This document shows, in pieces, positions 27,469 to 36,851 of a stretch of DNA of 64,000 bases. Origin of the DNA: Desulfuromonadales bacterium (GTDB lineage: Bacteria > Desulfobacterota > Desulfuromonadia > Geobacterales > Pseudopelobacteraceae); the NCBI GenBank assembly GCA_013349405.1, contig DUZS01000008.1:1-64000 (forward strand), written 5' to 3'. Both the position numbers and the translations under genes were made by a program. A model generated the notes under the pieces. That model did not search any database. It had not been told where the DNA came from and worked only from the letters and a program-made list of their open reading frames with translations. How positions within the stretch are numbered: position 1 is the stretch's first letter; each line of letters begins with the position of its first letter.

Positions 27469-28280
27469 AACCTTCTCATCTGTTTTTCACATTGGCTCTG
27501 GCGACCGCCCTGTGCGGGTGCGGAAGCAAGAACGATACGGCTGTCTTTACTAGCGATTATGGGCATCCGCAAGGTTGGAACTCAACGCACAAATTGTCAG
27601 CCAAGGCAGATCTTGAAACATGTATCCAATGTCATGGGGAAAATCTCAATGGCGGCATATCACAGGTTTCCTGCACTTCGTGCCATCTTGGCGGTTCCGC
27701 TGCGATTCATCCGGTTCAGTGGGGCAACTACGCCTATGCACGTCATAAAGGCTTTGTCGCAGTGAACGGGACGTCAAGCTGCGCGACGATCTCCTGCCAC
27801 GGGACGTTGCTCACGGGAGTCAGCGGGAGCGGTCCTGCATGCGCAACCGCCTGCCATATCGGCGGTCAATCTGCTAAACACCCGGCAAACTGGACCGTCA
27901 TCAGCAGCAATGTATTACAGAACCCGAAAGGGCATGCCAACTATGTTAAAGCAAACGGCTATACCTCCTGTGCCGCTAACGGTGCCTGCCATGGCGCAGA
28001 CTCAAACAGCTTGAGAGGCGTCTTTCTCAGCGGCCCGTCCTGTTTCTCCTGCCATCCTGCAGAGCCAACGGTTGTTAACCCCGTTCCTGACAAGCATCCG
28101 CATAACCGTCTGGTCTCCGGAAGCTTCAAGTCTACGCACAAAGACTTCATCAACACAGTTGGTAATGGCAGTGTTTCTACCTGCTGGACAAACATCTGCC
28201 ATGGCACAAGCGGACAGGGAGTGGCTGGTTCTGGGCCGAAATGCTTTAACAACAGCGAATTAGGTTGCCATGTGCCATAA
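27456..28280 (+). CDS. Lipoprotein cytochrome with CxxCH and unusual CxxxxCH-type heme motifs
   Basis: A 274-residue lipoprotein (signal ending TALCGC). Normal CxxCH sites are CIQCH, CTSCH and CFSCH. Others are spaced differently: CATISCH and CWTNICH (CxxxxCH), CATACH (CxxxCH), CAANGACH (five residues between) and CFNNSELGCH (seven between). Pairs such as CATISCHGTLLTGVSG followed by CATACH match the Geobacter C4xCH...C2xCH repeat family. Which of them bind heme cannot be told by eye. The start is ATG 27456 with GAGG. It overlaps the pentaheme gene and precedes the FN3 lipoprotein by 57 bases. Confidence 0.85.
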   Translation: MSQVKPSHLFFTLALATALCGCGSKNDTAVFTSDYGHPQGWNSTHKLSAKADLETCIQCHGENLNGGISQVSCTSCHLGGSAAIHPVQWGNYAYARHKGFVAVNGTSSCATISCHGTLLTGVSGSGPACATACHIGGQSAKHPANWTVISSNVLQNPKGHANYVKANGYTSCAANGACHGADSNSLRGVFLSGPSCFSCHPAEPTVVNPVPDKHPHNRLVSGSFKSTHKDFINTVGNGSVSTCWTNICHGTSGQGVAGSGPKCFNNSELGCHVP

Positions 28281-28337
28281 TTAACCTGTTGCGTACCTGC
28301 GGTAGAGAGCCGCTTATAGTTTGGGAAGGAGGAAATA

Positions 28338-31300
28338 ATGAACAAGGCCTTTCAGAGGTTTGTAACATTGATTATGCTGGTCAGCCTGCTTCTTGTTATT
28401 GCTGCATGCGGTGGCGGCAGTGGCGGTGGGGGACCTTCCGGACCGGTGCAAATGATAACAATATCAGGTACGGCAACGAAAGGCCCTATTAAGAACGCAC
28501 TGGTACAGATATTCCGCTTGCGTGCCGATGGCAGTACTGGAGCACTGCTCGGATCGGGCGTTTCAAGTGCAACCGGAACGTACGCCATCGACATACCAGC
28601 AGCGAATGCCTACGTGCCACTCCTGATCAGGGTGACCGGTCAGCCTGGCGCTGCCTACATAAGCGAGGCGGCAAAGGCTGAGGTGCCGTTTACGTCAGGC
28701 GAGACATTTAACGCCATTGTTGAATTTGTGGTTCCGGGGCAAAGTGTTGCTGTCACCCCCCTCACGGAAGCGGCCTATCAGCAGTTTCAGAAAATTTTGA
28801 CCGACAACCCCGCACTCGCAAATGATGCATATCTTGGTGCGGCAATCAATGCCGCTAACAGCCGGATTGCCAGTCTCTATTTCGGACTTGGCAGTTCCGG
28901 GAGTATGATTCTTGCCAATCCCGCCGAAAACATCAGCTACACTGCAGTTCTTCTCCTCATTGATCAGGCCTTGGAAACCCAGAAAAGCAAAGGGTTTCCT
29001 GCAAACACCACGACAATAATGGCTATTGTCAATCAGGCCTTTGCTAATGCTGTTCTGACTAATCCGGCATATCAGGTTTATCTGCAAATGTTGACGGCAG
29101 CAGCCGGTCAGGTCAAGCTGGCAAACCCGAATAATCCGGCACTGATAGCAGCGATAGATGCAATTGTTGCTCTGGCCGGCAACCCTCCTGCCGTACCAAT
29201 CTGGACTGACACAGTGCAGCCCACTGCGCCGACTCATTTAAATGCGACGTCAAAACTTTTTGCTGACAATACCGGTTCTGTGACGCTTTCATGGGGAGCA
29301 GCAACTGATAACGTCGCAGTAACCGGGTATGACATTTATCGCGACGGCATAAAAATTGTAACCGTGTCAGCTACCACACTGTTCTATACCGACCTGCCGC
29401 TTGCAACCAATGCCACATATAAATATGTCGTATTTGCCTTCGATGCGGTCGGCAACCGCTCTGTGGCAAGTAATCAGGTGCAGGTGCCGCTCGGAGTGCC
29501 GATTGTCGATTCAACTCCGCCAACTGCGCCGGAAGGCCTTTCGGCCACGACGTTCATAATTAATGATACGACCGCCCAGGTAACGCTCTCGTGGCGTCCG
29601 TCAACAGATAATAAAGGTGTTGCGGGGTATGACGTATTCCGTGACGGCGTCAAAATAGCTGCCGTGCCGTATCCCGGTTATACCGATCCTTCTGTTGCTA
29701 TTCCTGGCACCTATCAGTACGTAATAGTCGCCTTCGATGGGGCAGGAAACCGTGCTGGAAGCAATCCGCTCTCCGTCACGCCCAACAAGCCATCTCTGGG
29801 AGTCACGGTAAACGGCCAACTTTCCTGGGATGTTTCCGGTTTACCGGCAAAGGATATTACAGCACCCAGCGCCCCTGCAAATCTGGCGGCGACCACTTTT
29901 GCGCAGACAGCAACCTTGAGCTCGGTGGTACTCACCTGGAATGCAGCCACTGATAACGTTGCCATTGCAGGGTATGAAATTTACCGTGACGGTGTCAGAA
30001 TTGCCGACAAAGTAACCGGCCTGACCTACACCAATCTGTCGGTACCTGCCAACATAACATACCTGTACTACGTTATCGCCGTTGACACTTCCGGCAACCG
30101 TTCGATTGCAAGCAACCAGCTTTCGGTAACGCCAAATCAGGCCTCTCTTGGGGTGACCATAAATGGCCAGCTTTCATCCGGAATAATCGGATTACCGCTT
30201 AAAGACATCACACCACCGACAGCACCATCGAACCTGACAGCCTCCACATCTGCAGTAACGGCAACCACCAGCGCAGTGCTCCTTTCCTGGAGTCCTTCGT
30301 CTGATAATATTGCCGTCACCGGCTATGAAGTGTACCGTAACGGCAGTTTGATTGCCACGGTGTCTCTGCTGGGCTATACGGACGCATCAGTAACCTCAAA
30401 CGTTACCTACACCTATTACATAAAAGCGCTCGATGCCGCGGGCAATCGTTCCGTGGCAAGCAACACCCTGTCAGTAACGCCAAACCTCCCCTCCTTGGGG
30501 GTAACGGTAAACGGGCAGATATCTACCGACATAACGGGCCAGCCTTTCCTGGATATTACTGCTCCGAGCGCAGCCACCAATCTTACCGCTTCTACAGCTG
30601 CCGTGACGGCAACAACAAGTTCGGTGCTCCTCTCCTGGAGCCCGGCAACTGATAACGTGGCGGTAACAGGGTATGATGTTTATCGCAATGGCAGCAAAAT
30701 CGCCACGGTAACAGTGTTGGGATATCTCGATGCGTCTGTTACTTCCAGTGCTACGTACACGTATTACGTCATCGCCTTTGACAAGGCCGGAAATCGCTCA
30801 CCGGCAAGCAGTCCGCTTACCGTAACTCCGAGTACACCCTCCCTGGGGGTAACCGTAAGTGGTCAGTTATCACCCGGTGTAACCGATCTGGCATTTAAGG
30901 ATATCACCGCACCGACAGCGCCGACTAATTTGACAGCAACGACATCTGTCGATACGGCAACGACAAGTGTGGTGTTTCTGGCGTGGAGCCCGTCTTCGGA
31001 TAACGTTGCGGTAACCGGTTATGACGTCTACCGTAACGGAGTCAAGGTTGCCACAGTAACAACGTTGGTCTACAGAGACTCATCAGTACCTACGGGCGTA
31101 GCAACCACTTATTTTGTCAAGGCTTTTGACGCTGCCGGAAACACCTCTCCAGCAAGCAGCCCGCTTGTTGTAACACCAGGACAGGCTTCGCTTGGAGTTA
31201 CCATAAACGGTCAGCTGTCTACCGGAGTAACAGGACTGCCACAGCAGGATGCGACTGCACCGTCAACACCGACAAACGTAACTGCAACGGTAACCACCGT

Positions 31301-31589
31301 GACAGGAACGACCAGTTCCATAAATCTCGCATGGAATCCATCTACTGACAATACCGCCGTAACCGGCTACGAAGTTTACCGGAACGGCACCAGGATCACT
31401 ACAGTGACAACCCTGGTATATAACGACTCGCCGGTTACTTCCGGTGTGACCTATACGTATTATGTCAAAGCCATAGACGCAGCAGGGAACCGTTCGCCAG
31501 CCAGCAGCCAGCTTACGGTAACTCCGAGTCTGTCTACCCTGGGTATTACATTCGGCGGCCAGTTATCGTTACCAATTCTCGGGTTTTAG
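28338..31589 (+). CDS. Large FN3-repeat lipoprotein of the conduit operon
   Basis: A 1083-residue lipoprotein (signal ending VIAAC, then a Gly-rich linker). Residues about 40-290 form an N-terminal region with a carboxypeptidase-like strand pattern (GTATKGPIKNALVQIF). From about residue 295 come seven fibronectin type III repeats of roughly 110 residues (TAPTNLTA, WSPSSDNVAVTGYDVYRNG, AFDAAGNRSPAS), each of the last five ending in a linker LGVTxxGQLS. No heme motif is present. It probably reaches out from the outer membrane as a scaffold for the cytochromes or for contact with minerals or cells; that is inference. GAAGGAGG precedes the ATG. Confidence 0.85.
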   Translation: MNKAFQRFVTLIMLVSLLLVIAACGGGSGGGGPSGPVQMITISGTATKGPIKNALVQIFRLRADGSTGALLGSGVSSATGTYAIDIPAANAYVPLLIRVTGQPGAAYISEAAKAEVPFTSGETFNAIVEFVVPGQSVAVTPLTEAAYQQFQKILTDNPALANDAYLGAAINAANSRIASLYFGLGSSGSMILANPAENISYTAVLLLIDQALETQKSKGFPANTTTIMAIVNQAFANAVLTNPAYQVYLQMLTAAAGQVKLANPNNPALIAAIDAIVALAGNPPAVPIWTDTVQPTAPTHLNATSKLFADNTGSVTLSWGAATDNVAVTGYDIYRDGIKIVTVSATTLFYTDLPLATNATYKYVVFAFDAVGNRSVASNQVQVPLGVPIVDSTPPTAPEGLSATTFIINDTTAQVTLSWRPSTDNKGVAGYDVFRDGVKIAAVPYPGYTDPSVAIPGTYQYVIVAFDGAGNRAGSNPLSVTPNKPSLGVTVNGQLSWDVSGLPAKDITAPSAPANLAATTFAQTATLSSVVLTWNAATDNVAIAGYEIYRDGVRIADKVTGLTYTNLSVPANITYLYYVIAVDTSGNRSIASNQLSVTPNQASLGVTINGQLSSGIIGLPLKDITPPTAPSNLTASTSAVTATTSAVLLSWSPSSDNIAVTGYEVYRNGSLIATVSLLGYTDASVTSNVTYTYYIKALDAAGNRSVASNTLSVTPNLPSLGVTVNGQISTDITGQPFLDITAPSAATNLTASTAAVTATTSSVLLSWSPATDNVAVTGYDVYRNGSKIATVTVLGYLDASVTSSATYTYYVIAFDKAGNRSPASSPLTVTPSTPSLGVTVSGQLSPGVTDLAFKDITAPTAPTNLTATTSVDTATTSVVFLAWSPSSDNVAVTGYDVYRNGVKVATVTTLVYRDSSVPTGVATTYFVKAFDAAGNTSPASSPLVVTPGQASLGVTINGQLSTGVTGLPQQDATAPSTPTNVTATVTTVTGTTSSINLAWNPSTDNTAVTGYEVYRNGTRITTVTTLVYNDSPVTSGVTYTYYVKAIDAAGNRSPASSQLTVTPSLSTLGITFGGQLSLPILGF

Positions 31590-31810
31590 AACACCCGGGC
31601 AGCAATCCCGGGCGATAGCGAATCTATCGGCGGAAATGTGAAATGCAGTAAAAATTAAAGACCGTAGTTGTGGCAGAGTAGTTGATACCATGTTAAAAAA
31701 ACTATAGGAAAGGAGGTGCATCATCGCATAAAAAGAGATAGCTTTGCAGGAGAAACAGCAGCCAACAGAAGTTCAAACAGAGTGTGTAAAAAACCAGACA
31801 GGAGGAAACT
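31590..31810 (+). other. Gap between FN3 lipoprotein and decaheme gene, with hairpins
   Basis: The 221-base gap holds CCCGGG-n7-CCCGGG (31594-31612) and CGATAG-n5-CTATCG (31613-31629), but no T-run, so a transcription stop is uncertain; they may process or stabilise the message. AAAGGAGG near 31708 and AGGAGG directly before 31811 are ribosome-site-like; only the second precedes a credible gene. Confidence 0.5.
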
Positions 31811-34800
31811 ATGATTGGCAAGAAACTATGGTACATGGTAACGCTCGTAGCACTAATGATGTTGCCTCTGGCAGGATGCAGCGGCAGCGGTTCAAGCACA
31901 ACCAGCAGAGACGGAATCCCGGTAACGTTCAACGGTAAAGTGGGAAAAACGACCCTTAAATCGGTCTTTGCAACTGCCGACCTCGGCACGCTGACCATCA
32001 TTGATGCCCAGAACGGGGCGACCCTGGGCAGCGGCGTCATTGACGGCAGCGGCTCTTTCAAAAATGTGACGATAACCCTGCCTACCGCCAAAGCGACTTT
32101 GGTATTCAAGGCTGACGTCAACCTGGCAGGAACGCCGTTCCGTGCCATCGTTCCGATGGATTTGAGCAATCCTCCGGCGTCCGGTATCACCGGCAGCAAT
32201 ACCGTTAACATCACCATCAGCCAGGAATCCACCAATATTGCCATTACAACTTCCGCCATGCTCGGCGTAACCGGAATTCTGGGAGATCCAGGTGCAACTC
32301 TCAACTCCGCAAACAAAACGTATGCTGATGCGGCACAGCAGGTTGTTAACAACGGTGGCCAGGTTCTCTCTTACAGCTCGGCCGGAAACGTTCAGTTGAC
32401 CGGTTCACTGTCGAATGCGGCACTGCTTCCTGCCATGGATGCTGCTGCGCTTACCGTTGCCGACCTCAACAACGTTGCGCTTGGTGGCGATATTCAGAGC
32501 ACCTTCATCCCGACCAACAAGCCTATCGTGAACTTCACGGTAACAAACAAGGCGACCGGAAAAGGTATCAAGGGTCTGCGCACCTTTGCACTACATGTCG
32601 CGAAACTGACCCCGGAACTTAATGGCAGCAACTCTTACTGGATGAACTACATTGCCAGCGGTCTGCCGCAGACGGCGATGCCCGGTTCTGCAAACGCAGC
32701 CACCAACCCGACGACTGATGCTGCCGACAGGTTCAACACCACGACCGGTGCCAAACTGGCCGATGGTTACAAGGTTATCGACCATGGCGACGGTTCCTAC
32801 ACGGTAACCTTTGGCGCCGATATCACCAAAAATACCAACGTAGCTTATGACGCCAATGCAACAACCCGTCTCGGCATCTCCGTCCGCAGTGTCGCCGTCC
32901 CCGGTGTTATCGGCCTTACACCCGGTGCGTACGGCGGGCCGATCAATCCTCTGACTAACGCTCTTCAGGCAGTATTTACGAGCCAGAACACCACCAACCT
33001 TATTTATGACTTTATCCCTGCGACCGGCGCAAAACTGGCGACACCTGCACGTGATCTTGTAACTGCTGATGCCTGTGCCCAGTGTCACTACAAACTCGCA
33101 TTTGCAGTGCCAAACAACGGCCTCTCCGGTCATACCGGTTCCCGGACCGATACCAAGCTCTGCGTAATGTGCCACACCAAACAGGTTGCCAATGGCGAAG
33201 GCGAGTTCGTTACCTTTATTCACCGCATCCATATGGGTGAAGTCTTTAACGAAGGCGGCTCATTCAAGCCGGTTACCGGCTCTCTCGTAACCTATAACGA
33301 GCAGACCTATCCGCAGGACATCAGAAACTGCACCACCTGCCACAAAGGTAATGACAGCTGGAAAGATAAGGCGAGTCAGAAGGCATGTGGTTCCTGCCAC
33401 AACGCCGTTGACTTTGCTTCACATCACGGTGGCCAGCCGACCGACCAGAACTGTACCGGCTGCCATGCCGACGCAACTCTGCTGCATGTCGCCATGACAC
33501 CACCTGATGCCGCCTTCTCCGGTTGGAACGGCGCTACAACCATCAGAGCCAATGCCGGTTACATGGCTGTTGAAGGTTCGATTGCAGCTGCAGAAAAAAT
33601 CACTTATGACGTCAAGGAAGTTAAAGCAGTCGCTACCGCTGATGTCAATTTTGTGAATCCTTCGATAACGTTTAAACTGAAAAAGAAAGACAACAGCAGT
33701 GTTGTATTCGGTGATTACTCCTCAACTAACGGAGTACGGTCCATCATGCCCGGTTTTGTCGGTACACCCGGTGTGTACTTCGCCTTTGCCGTGCCGCAGG
33801 ACAACATCGCAGCTCCGGCCGATTATAACGCAACAGCCGGCGCCAACCTGAAAAACATCTACTACACCTCCATCGGTAAAACAGGTGGCAGCACACCTGC
33901 AGTAGCATCAACCATGACCGGTCCTGATGCTACCGGCTATTACACCGCCACATTGACAACGGTAAAAATTCCTGTTTCAGCAACAATGCTCACCGGCGGC
34001 CTCGGATACCAGTACGATTACCCGAATAACCAGCCGCTTACCCAGATGAACGTAACCGGCGTTCCGCCATACGACCTCACCACGAAAATCGGCGGCCTCA
34101 TCATGGCTCCGACAAATGTTGTCAAGGTTGCCACCGGCTACAGCGGACGCCGTGCGATTGTTGCCAACGCCAAGTGTAATGCCTGCCATGTACAGTTGGG
34201 CGTGAAGCCGCAGTTCCATGTCGGCCAGCGCAATGATGCGCCAACCTGTTCCTTCTGCCATAACACCAACCGTGTCAACAGCGGCTGGTCGGCAAACTTG
34301 AAGGATTCCATCCACTCGCTCCACGCAGCTTCCAAACGTGACACCAGGTTCAGTTGGGAAGTCTCGGCTGGAGCAAAATACTGGGCCGTTACCTTGCCGG
34401 GTACAAACGCATCCAACCGTCCGGTCCTGAAAAACTGCGAAATGTGCCACCTTGCCGGCATGTATGACTTCAGCAACAGCGCATACACAAGCACGACATA
34501 CAACAAGGGTGGCGTTGCTGTGACCGGTGCTCCTGCTCTTACCGATCGCCTGCTCTACAGCACGTATGCAACCGGATTAATTCCTCTTGATGCACAGTTT
34601 ATTGTTACCGGTCTGGAAACTGTTCCGGCTGCATATTATTCACCATTTGTCACACCTGGCGCTAATTATGGTACTGGTTTTGCCTTCTCAGCAGCAACAG
34701 GTGCAATTACACCTGCAGCAGACACGACTCTGGTCATGTCACCGATTACGGCTGCCTGCTACTCATGCCATTTTTCCTCGCTTCCGAGGGCGCACATGAT

Positions 34801-34939
34801 CATGTTCGGCGGATCAATTTATGAGCCACGCAGTTCAGCGCTTGCCAAGAAAGAGCAGTGTCTGCTCTGCCATGGAACAGCCCAGAACGTTTCAAACGTC
34901 ACTGTTCCAACCATCAAAGCAATTCACCGCTGGTGGTAA
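31811..34939 (+). CDS. OmcA/MtrC-family decaheme c-type cytochrome lipoprotein
   Basis: A 1042-residue outer-surface cytochrome. The signal ends MLPLAGC, giving a lipid anchor. The first about 410 residues are beta-rich with no heme. Ten CxxCH sites follow: CAQCH (about 421), CVMCH, CTTCH, CGSCH, CTGCH, CNACH, CSFCH, CEMCH, CYSCH and CLLCH (about 1016), in two groups of five split by a beta domain, as in OmcA/MtrC family proteins. Such proteins transfer electrons to Fe(III) or other extracellular acceptors. It follows the barrel and lipoprotein cytochromes and is probably the outer terminus of the conduit. It is longer than Shewanella MtrC (about 670), mainly through the N-terminal part. Confidence 0.92.
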   Translation: MIGKKLWYMVTLVALMMLPLAGCSGSGSSTTSRDGIPVTFNGKVGKTTLKSVFATADLGTLTIIDAQNGATLGSGVIDGSGSFKNVTITLPTAKATLVFKADVNLAGTPFRAIVPMDLSNPPASGITGSNTVNITISQESTNIAITTSAMLGVTGILGDPGATLNSANKTYADAAQQVVNNGGQVLSYSSAGNVQLTGSLSNAALLPAMDAAALTVADLNNVALGGDIQSTFIPTNKPIVNFTVTNKATGKGIKGLRTFALHVAKLTPELNGSNSYWMNYIASGLPQTAMPGSANAATNPTTDAADRFNTTTGAKLADGYKVIDHGDGSYTVTFGADITKNTNVAYDANATTRLGISVRSVAVPGVIGLTPGAYGGPINPLTNALQAVFTSQNTTNLIYDFIPATGAKLATPARDLVTADACAQCHYKLAFAVPNNGLSGHTGSRTDTKLCVMCHTKQVANGEGEFVTFIHRIHMGEVFNEGGSFKPVTGSLVTYNEQTYPQDIRNCTTCHKGNDSWKDKASQKACGSCHNAVDFASHHGGQPTDQNCTGCHADATLLHVAMTPPDAAFSGWNGATTIRANAGYMAVEGSIAAAEKITYDVKEVKAVATADVNFVNPSITFKLKKKDNSSVVFGDYSSTNGVRSIMPGFVGTPGVYFAFAVPQDNIAAPADYNATAGANLKNIYYTSIGKTGGSTPAVASTMTGPDATGYYTATLTTVKIPVSATMLTGGLGYQYDYPNNQPLTQMNVTGVPPYDLTTKIGGLIMAPTNVVKVATGYSGRRAIVANAKCNACHVQLGVKPQFHVGQRNDAPTCSFCHNTNRVNSGWSANLKDSIHSLHAASKRDTRFSWEVSAGAKYWAVTLPGTNASNRPVLKNCEMCHLAGMYDFSNSAYTSTTYNKGGVAVTGAPALTDRLLYSTYATGLIPLDAQFIVTGLETVPAAYYSPFVTPGANYGTGFAFSAATGAITPAADTTLVMSPITAACYSCHFSSLPRAHMIMFGGSIYEPRSSALAKKEQCLLCHGTAQNVSNVTVPTIKAIHRWW

Positions 34940-34947
34940 ACTGAAGA

Positions 34948-34981
34948 GTGCAGGAGAAGTTCAGGTCGGCTTCTCCTGCAC
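34948..34981 (+). terminator. Hairpin terminator after the decaheme gene
   Basis: GTGCAGGAGAAG and CTTCTCCTGCAC form a perfect 12-base stem around a ten-base loop, nine bases after the stop codon. The tail ATTTAACTT is only moderately T-rich. Confidence 0.7.
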
Positions 34982-35023
34982 ATTTAACTTGAATTACCGT
35001 CTGATTTTGAAGTACACAGATAA

Positions 35024-35058
35024 CCCGGGGGTGGTAACACCTCCGGGCTATTTTCTTT
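35024..35058 (+). terminator. Second intrinsic terminator upstream of the small lipoprotein gene
   Basis: CCCGGGGGTG and CACCTCCGGG pair with one G-T wobble around GTAA, followed by CTATTTTCTTTT. It ends 12 bases before the ATG of the next gene, so it either backs up the first terminator or acts as an attenuator in a leader RNA. Confidence 0.7.
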
Positions 35059-35070
35059 TCAGGAGATGCT

Positions 35071-35697
35071 ATGAAAAAGGTCGTAACAGTAATTGCCCTG
35101 TGTGCATTGCTTGGCGGGATTAGCGCATGCAGTGACAACCCGAACGGATTCACACAAAGCAGCAGCAAAAAGCAGAATGTTGCACCGCTATCGAGCGATA
35201 CTAACGGTGAACTGGCTCTCAAATACCTGTCCGGTGCCCAGACGGGCGACAGGTTATTCATGTTTGAAGCAACCAACCTCACCGGGGAGTTGTTAAACGA
35301 TTGTCGAGAAAAACTTGTCAATCCAGCGCAATACAAACAAACAGAAGACCAGCGCAAGGCATGCGAGACGGTCCTGCGCACGTCAGGTGAGATCGATTAT
35401 TTCAGCGGCCCTTTGAAAAAACTGTTCCCGAGGTCGGCAACTCTCACGGTGACTCGCTCAGATACGCTTGGCATGGAGGACGGCTCAAAACGTTTCGACC
35501 ACACCGTGACGGTTACCTACAATGACAGCTCAGAAGCTTTGAGTGACAAGACCGGCAAACGGGTAAAAGTTATGAATATCCACCTTTACCAGACACCCGG
35601 CAGTGTCAACGGCAGAATAATCAACTCTTTTTCGTTTGACGGTAAAGGATTCGACCGCTTTGCAGATAAGGATTTTGATGTTGTCACGTACTACTGA
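35071..35697 (+). CDS. Hypothetical lipoprotein
   Basis: A 208-residue product with a lipoprotein signal ending GGISAC. The mature part includes two cysteines (NDCREKL, KACETVL) that might pair, and predicted beta strands such as SATLTVTRSDTLGM and FDHTVTVTYNDSSE. I do not recognise the family. AGGAG precedes the ATG, which lies just after a terminator-like hairpin. It may form a unit with the next gene, 24 bases downstream. Confidence 0.75.
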   Translation: MKKVVTVIALCALLGGISACSDNPNGFTQSSSKKQNVAPLSSDTNGELALKYLSGAQTGDRLFMFEATNLTGELLNDCREKLVNPAQYKQTEDQRKACETVLRTSGEIDYFSGPLKKLFPRSATLTVTRSDTLGMEDGSKRFDHTVTVTYNDSSEALSDKTGKRVKVMNIHLYQTPGSVNGRIINSFSFDGKGFDRFADKDFDVVTYY

Positions 35698-35721
35698 TAT
35701 TGAAAGCGATTTAGGCTGAGG

Positions 35722-36129
35722 ATGGCTTTGAGTTCACATAAAATTCGAGCAAAGAGCATATTGTCACTGTCAGGAGGTTGTGCTGTGGCGCTTTTACTGG
35801 CAGCAGCCCCGGCCGTTTGTATGGTCTATATGTGGGTCGATTCAACCGGAGTCGCCCATTACGCCAATAAAGAGTATGAAATCCCGGCCCGCTTTAAAAC
35901 GAAAGTAAAAATCCTCTACCCGGAGCCGTCGGATATTCGCTCCCTCCTGAATACCGCTCAAGAGCAGCAAAAGCCTTTGGAAATGACGGTGAATGTCGAA
36001 ACAGCGACAGTGCCGGCCGCTGCTGTGCCCTCTCCGCCCCCGGTTGCCACCACCGGTTCTGCCAACAGTTACAATTCAAAGGTGAGAAGGCGCAGCACTG
36101 CACGAAGAGATAGCGAATCGTCAGAATAA
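35722..36129 (+). CDS. DUF4124-like exported protein
   Basis: A 135-residue protein with a hydrophobic N-terminal segment (CAVALLLAAAPAVCM) followed by YMWVDSTGVAHYANKEYEIP, the short WxDxxGxxHYxN pattern of DUF4124. A Pro/Ala-rich region and a basic tail (KVRRRSTARR) follow. Function unknown; proteins of this type are periplasmic. Confidence 0.75.
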   Translation: MALSSHKIRAKSILSLSGGCAVALLLAAAPAVCMVYMWVDSTGVAHYANKEYEIPARFKTKVKILYPEPSDIRSLLNTAQEQQKPLEMTVNVETATVPAAAVPSPPPVATTGSANSYNSKVRRRSTARRDSESSE

Positions 36130-36255
36130 CGAATAAGCCTATAAAAGCACGTGCACATGGATTAACAGGATAAAGTGCAATAAAACAGGTAGTTCAAATG
36201 CTTTTCGTAGGTTGGTTGAGGAAATTCGAAAAAGTTCAATTCAGGGAGAATGGCA

Positions 36256-36783
36256 ATGGCTTTGGAACAGGGCTGCGTCCAGGTTTATACCGGAAATGGC
36301 AAAGGCAAAACGACAGCATCTCTCGGGCTGGCATTGCGGGCGGTCGGGCGGGGCCTGAATGTCTGTCTGTTCCAGTTTATCAAGGGTGGCGGCCGCTACG
36401 GCGAACATATCGCGGCAGAAAAACTGGCGCCGCTCTTGACCATTATTCAGACCGGCAGACCCGGGTGGGTTAACACCAAAGATATCAGCGAAGACAGGCG
36501 GGTCGCTCAGGCCGCCTTTGCTCAGGCGAAAGAGCTGCTGATCTCGAATCGGTATGACCTCTTTGTCTGCGATGAAATCAATGGCGCCGTTGGCTTCGGC
36601 CTGGTTGACGTTGAACAGGTGCTGGAACTGATCAATTGCAGACCGGATAAGACCGAACTGGTGCTTACCGGACGTAACGCCCACGAATTGGTGATGGCAG
36701 CAGCTGATCTGGTTACCGAGATGGTGGAGGTCAAGCATTACTACAAGGCCGGCGTTCCGGCAAGAACCGGAATCGAGCTGTAG
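36256..36783 (+). CDS. cobO: Corrinoid adenosyltransferase
   Basis: A 175-residue CobA/CobO/BtuR-family enzyme that adds the adenosyl group to cob(I)yrinic acid or cobalamin using ATP. The family P-loop GNGKGKTT lies near residues 14-21, then FQFIKGG, and CDEINGAVGFGLV carries the second conserved Asp-Glu. The ATG at 36256 has AGGGAG at seven bases and is preferred over the ATG two codons earlier, which is too close to that site. No cobalamin riboswitch is recognisable in the 126 bases upstream. Confidence 0.93.
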   Translation: MALEQGCVQVYTGNGKGKTTASLGLALRAVGRGLNVCLFQFIKGGGRYGEHIAAEKLAPLLTIIQTGRPGWVNTKDISEDRRVAQAAFAQAKELLISNRYDLFVCDEINGAVGFGLVDVEQVLELINCRPDKTELVLTGRNAHELVMAAADLVTEMVEVKHYYKAGVPARTGIEL

Positions 36784-36805
36784 GATCAGTCTGGAACTGC
36801 TTATA

Positions 36806-36843
36806 TAGCCGGTCACTGCAAGCAAAAATTTAGCGACCGGCTA
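36806..36843. terminator. Hairpin between convergent cobO and wrbA
   Basis: TAGCCGGTC and GACCGGCTA form a perfect nine-base stem with a 20-base loop, located between convergent genes. No strong T-run follows. Confidence 0.6.
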
Positions 36844-36851
36844 CAATCGAT

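Noticed and set aside
36130-36255. Cobalamin riboswitch ahead of cobO
   Set aside because: The gap of about 126 bases has none of the expected conserved box or stems.
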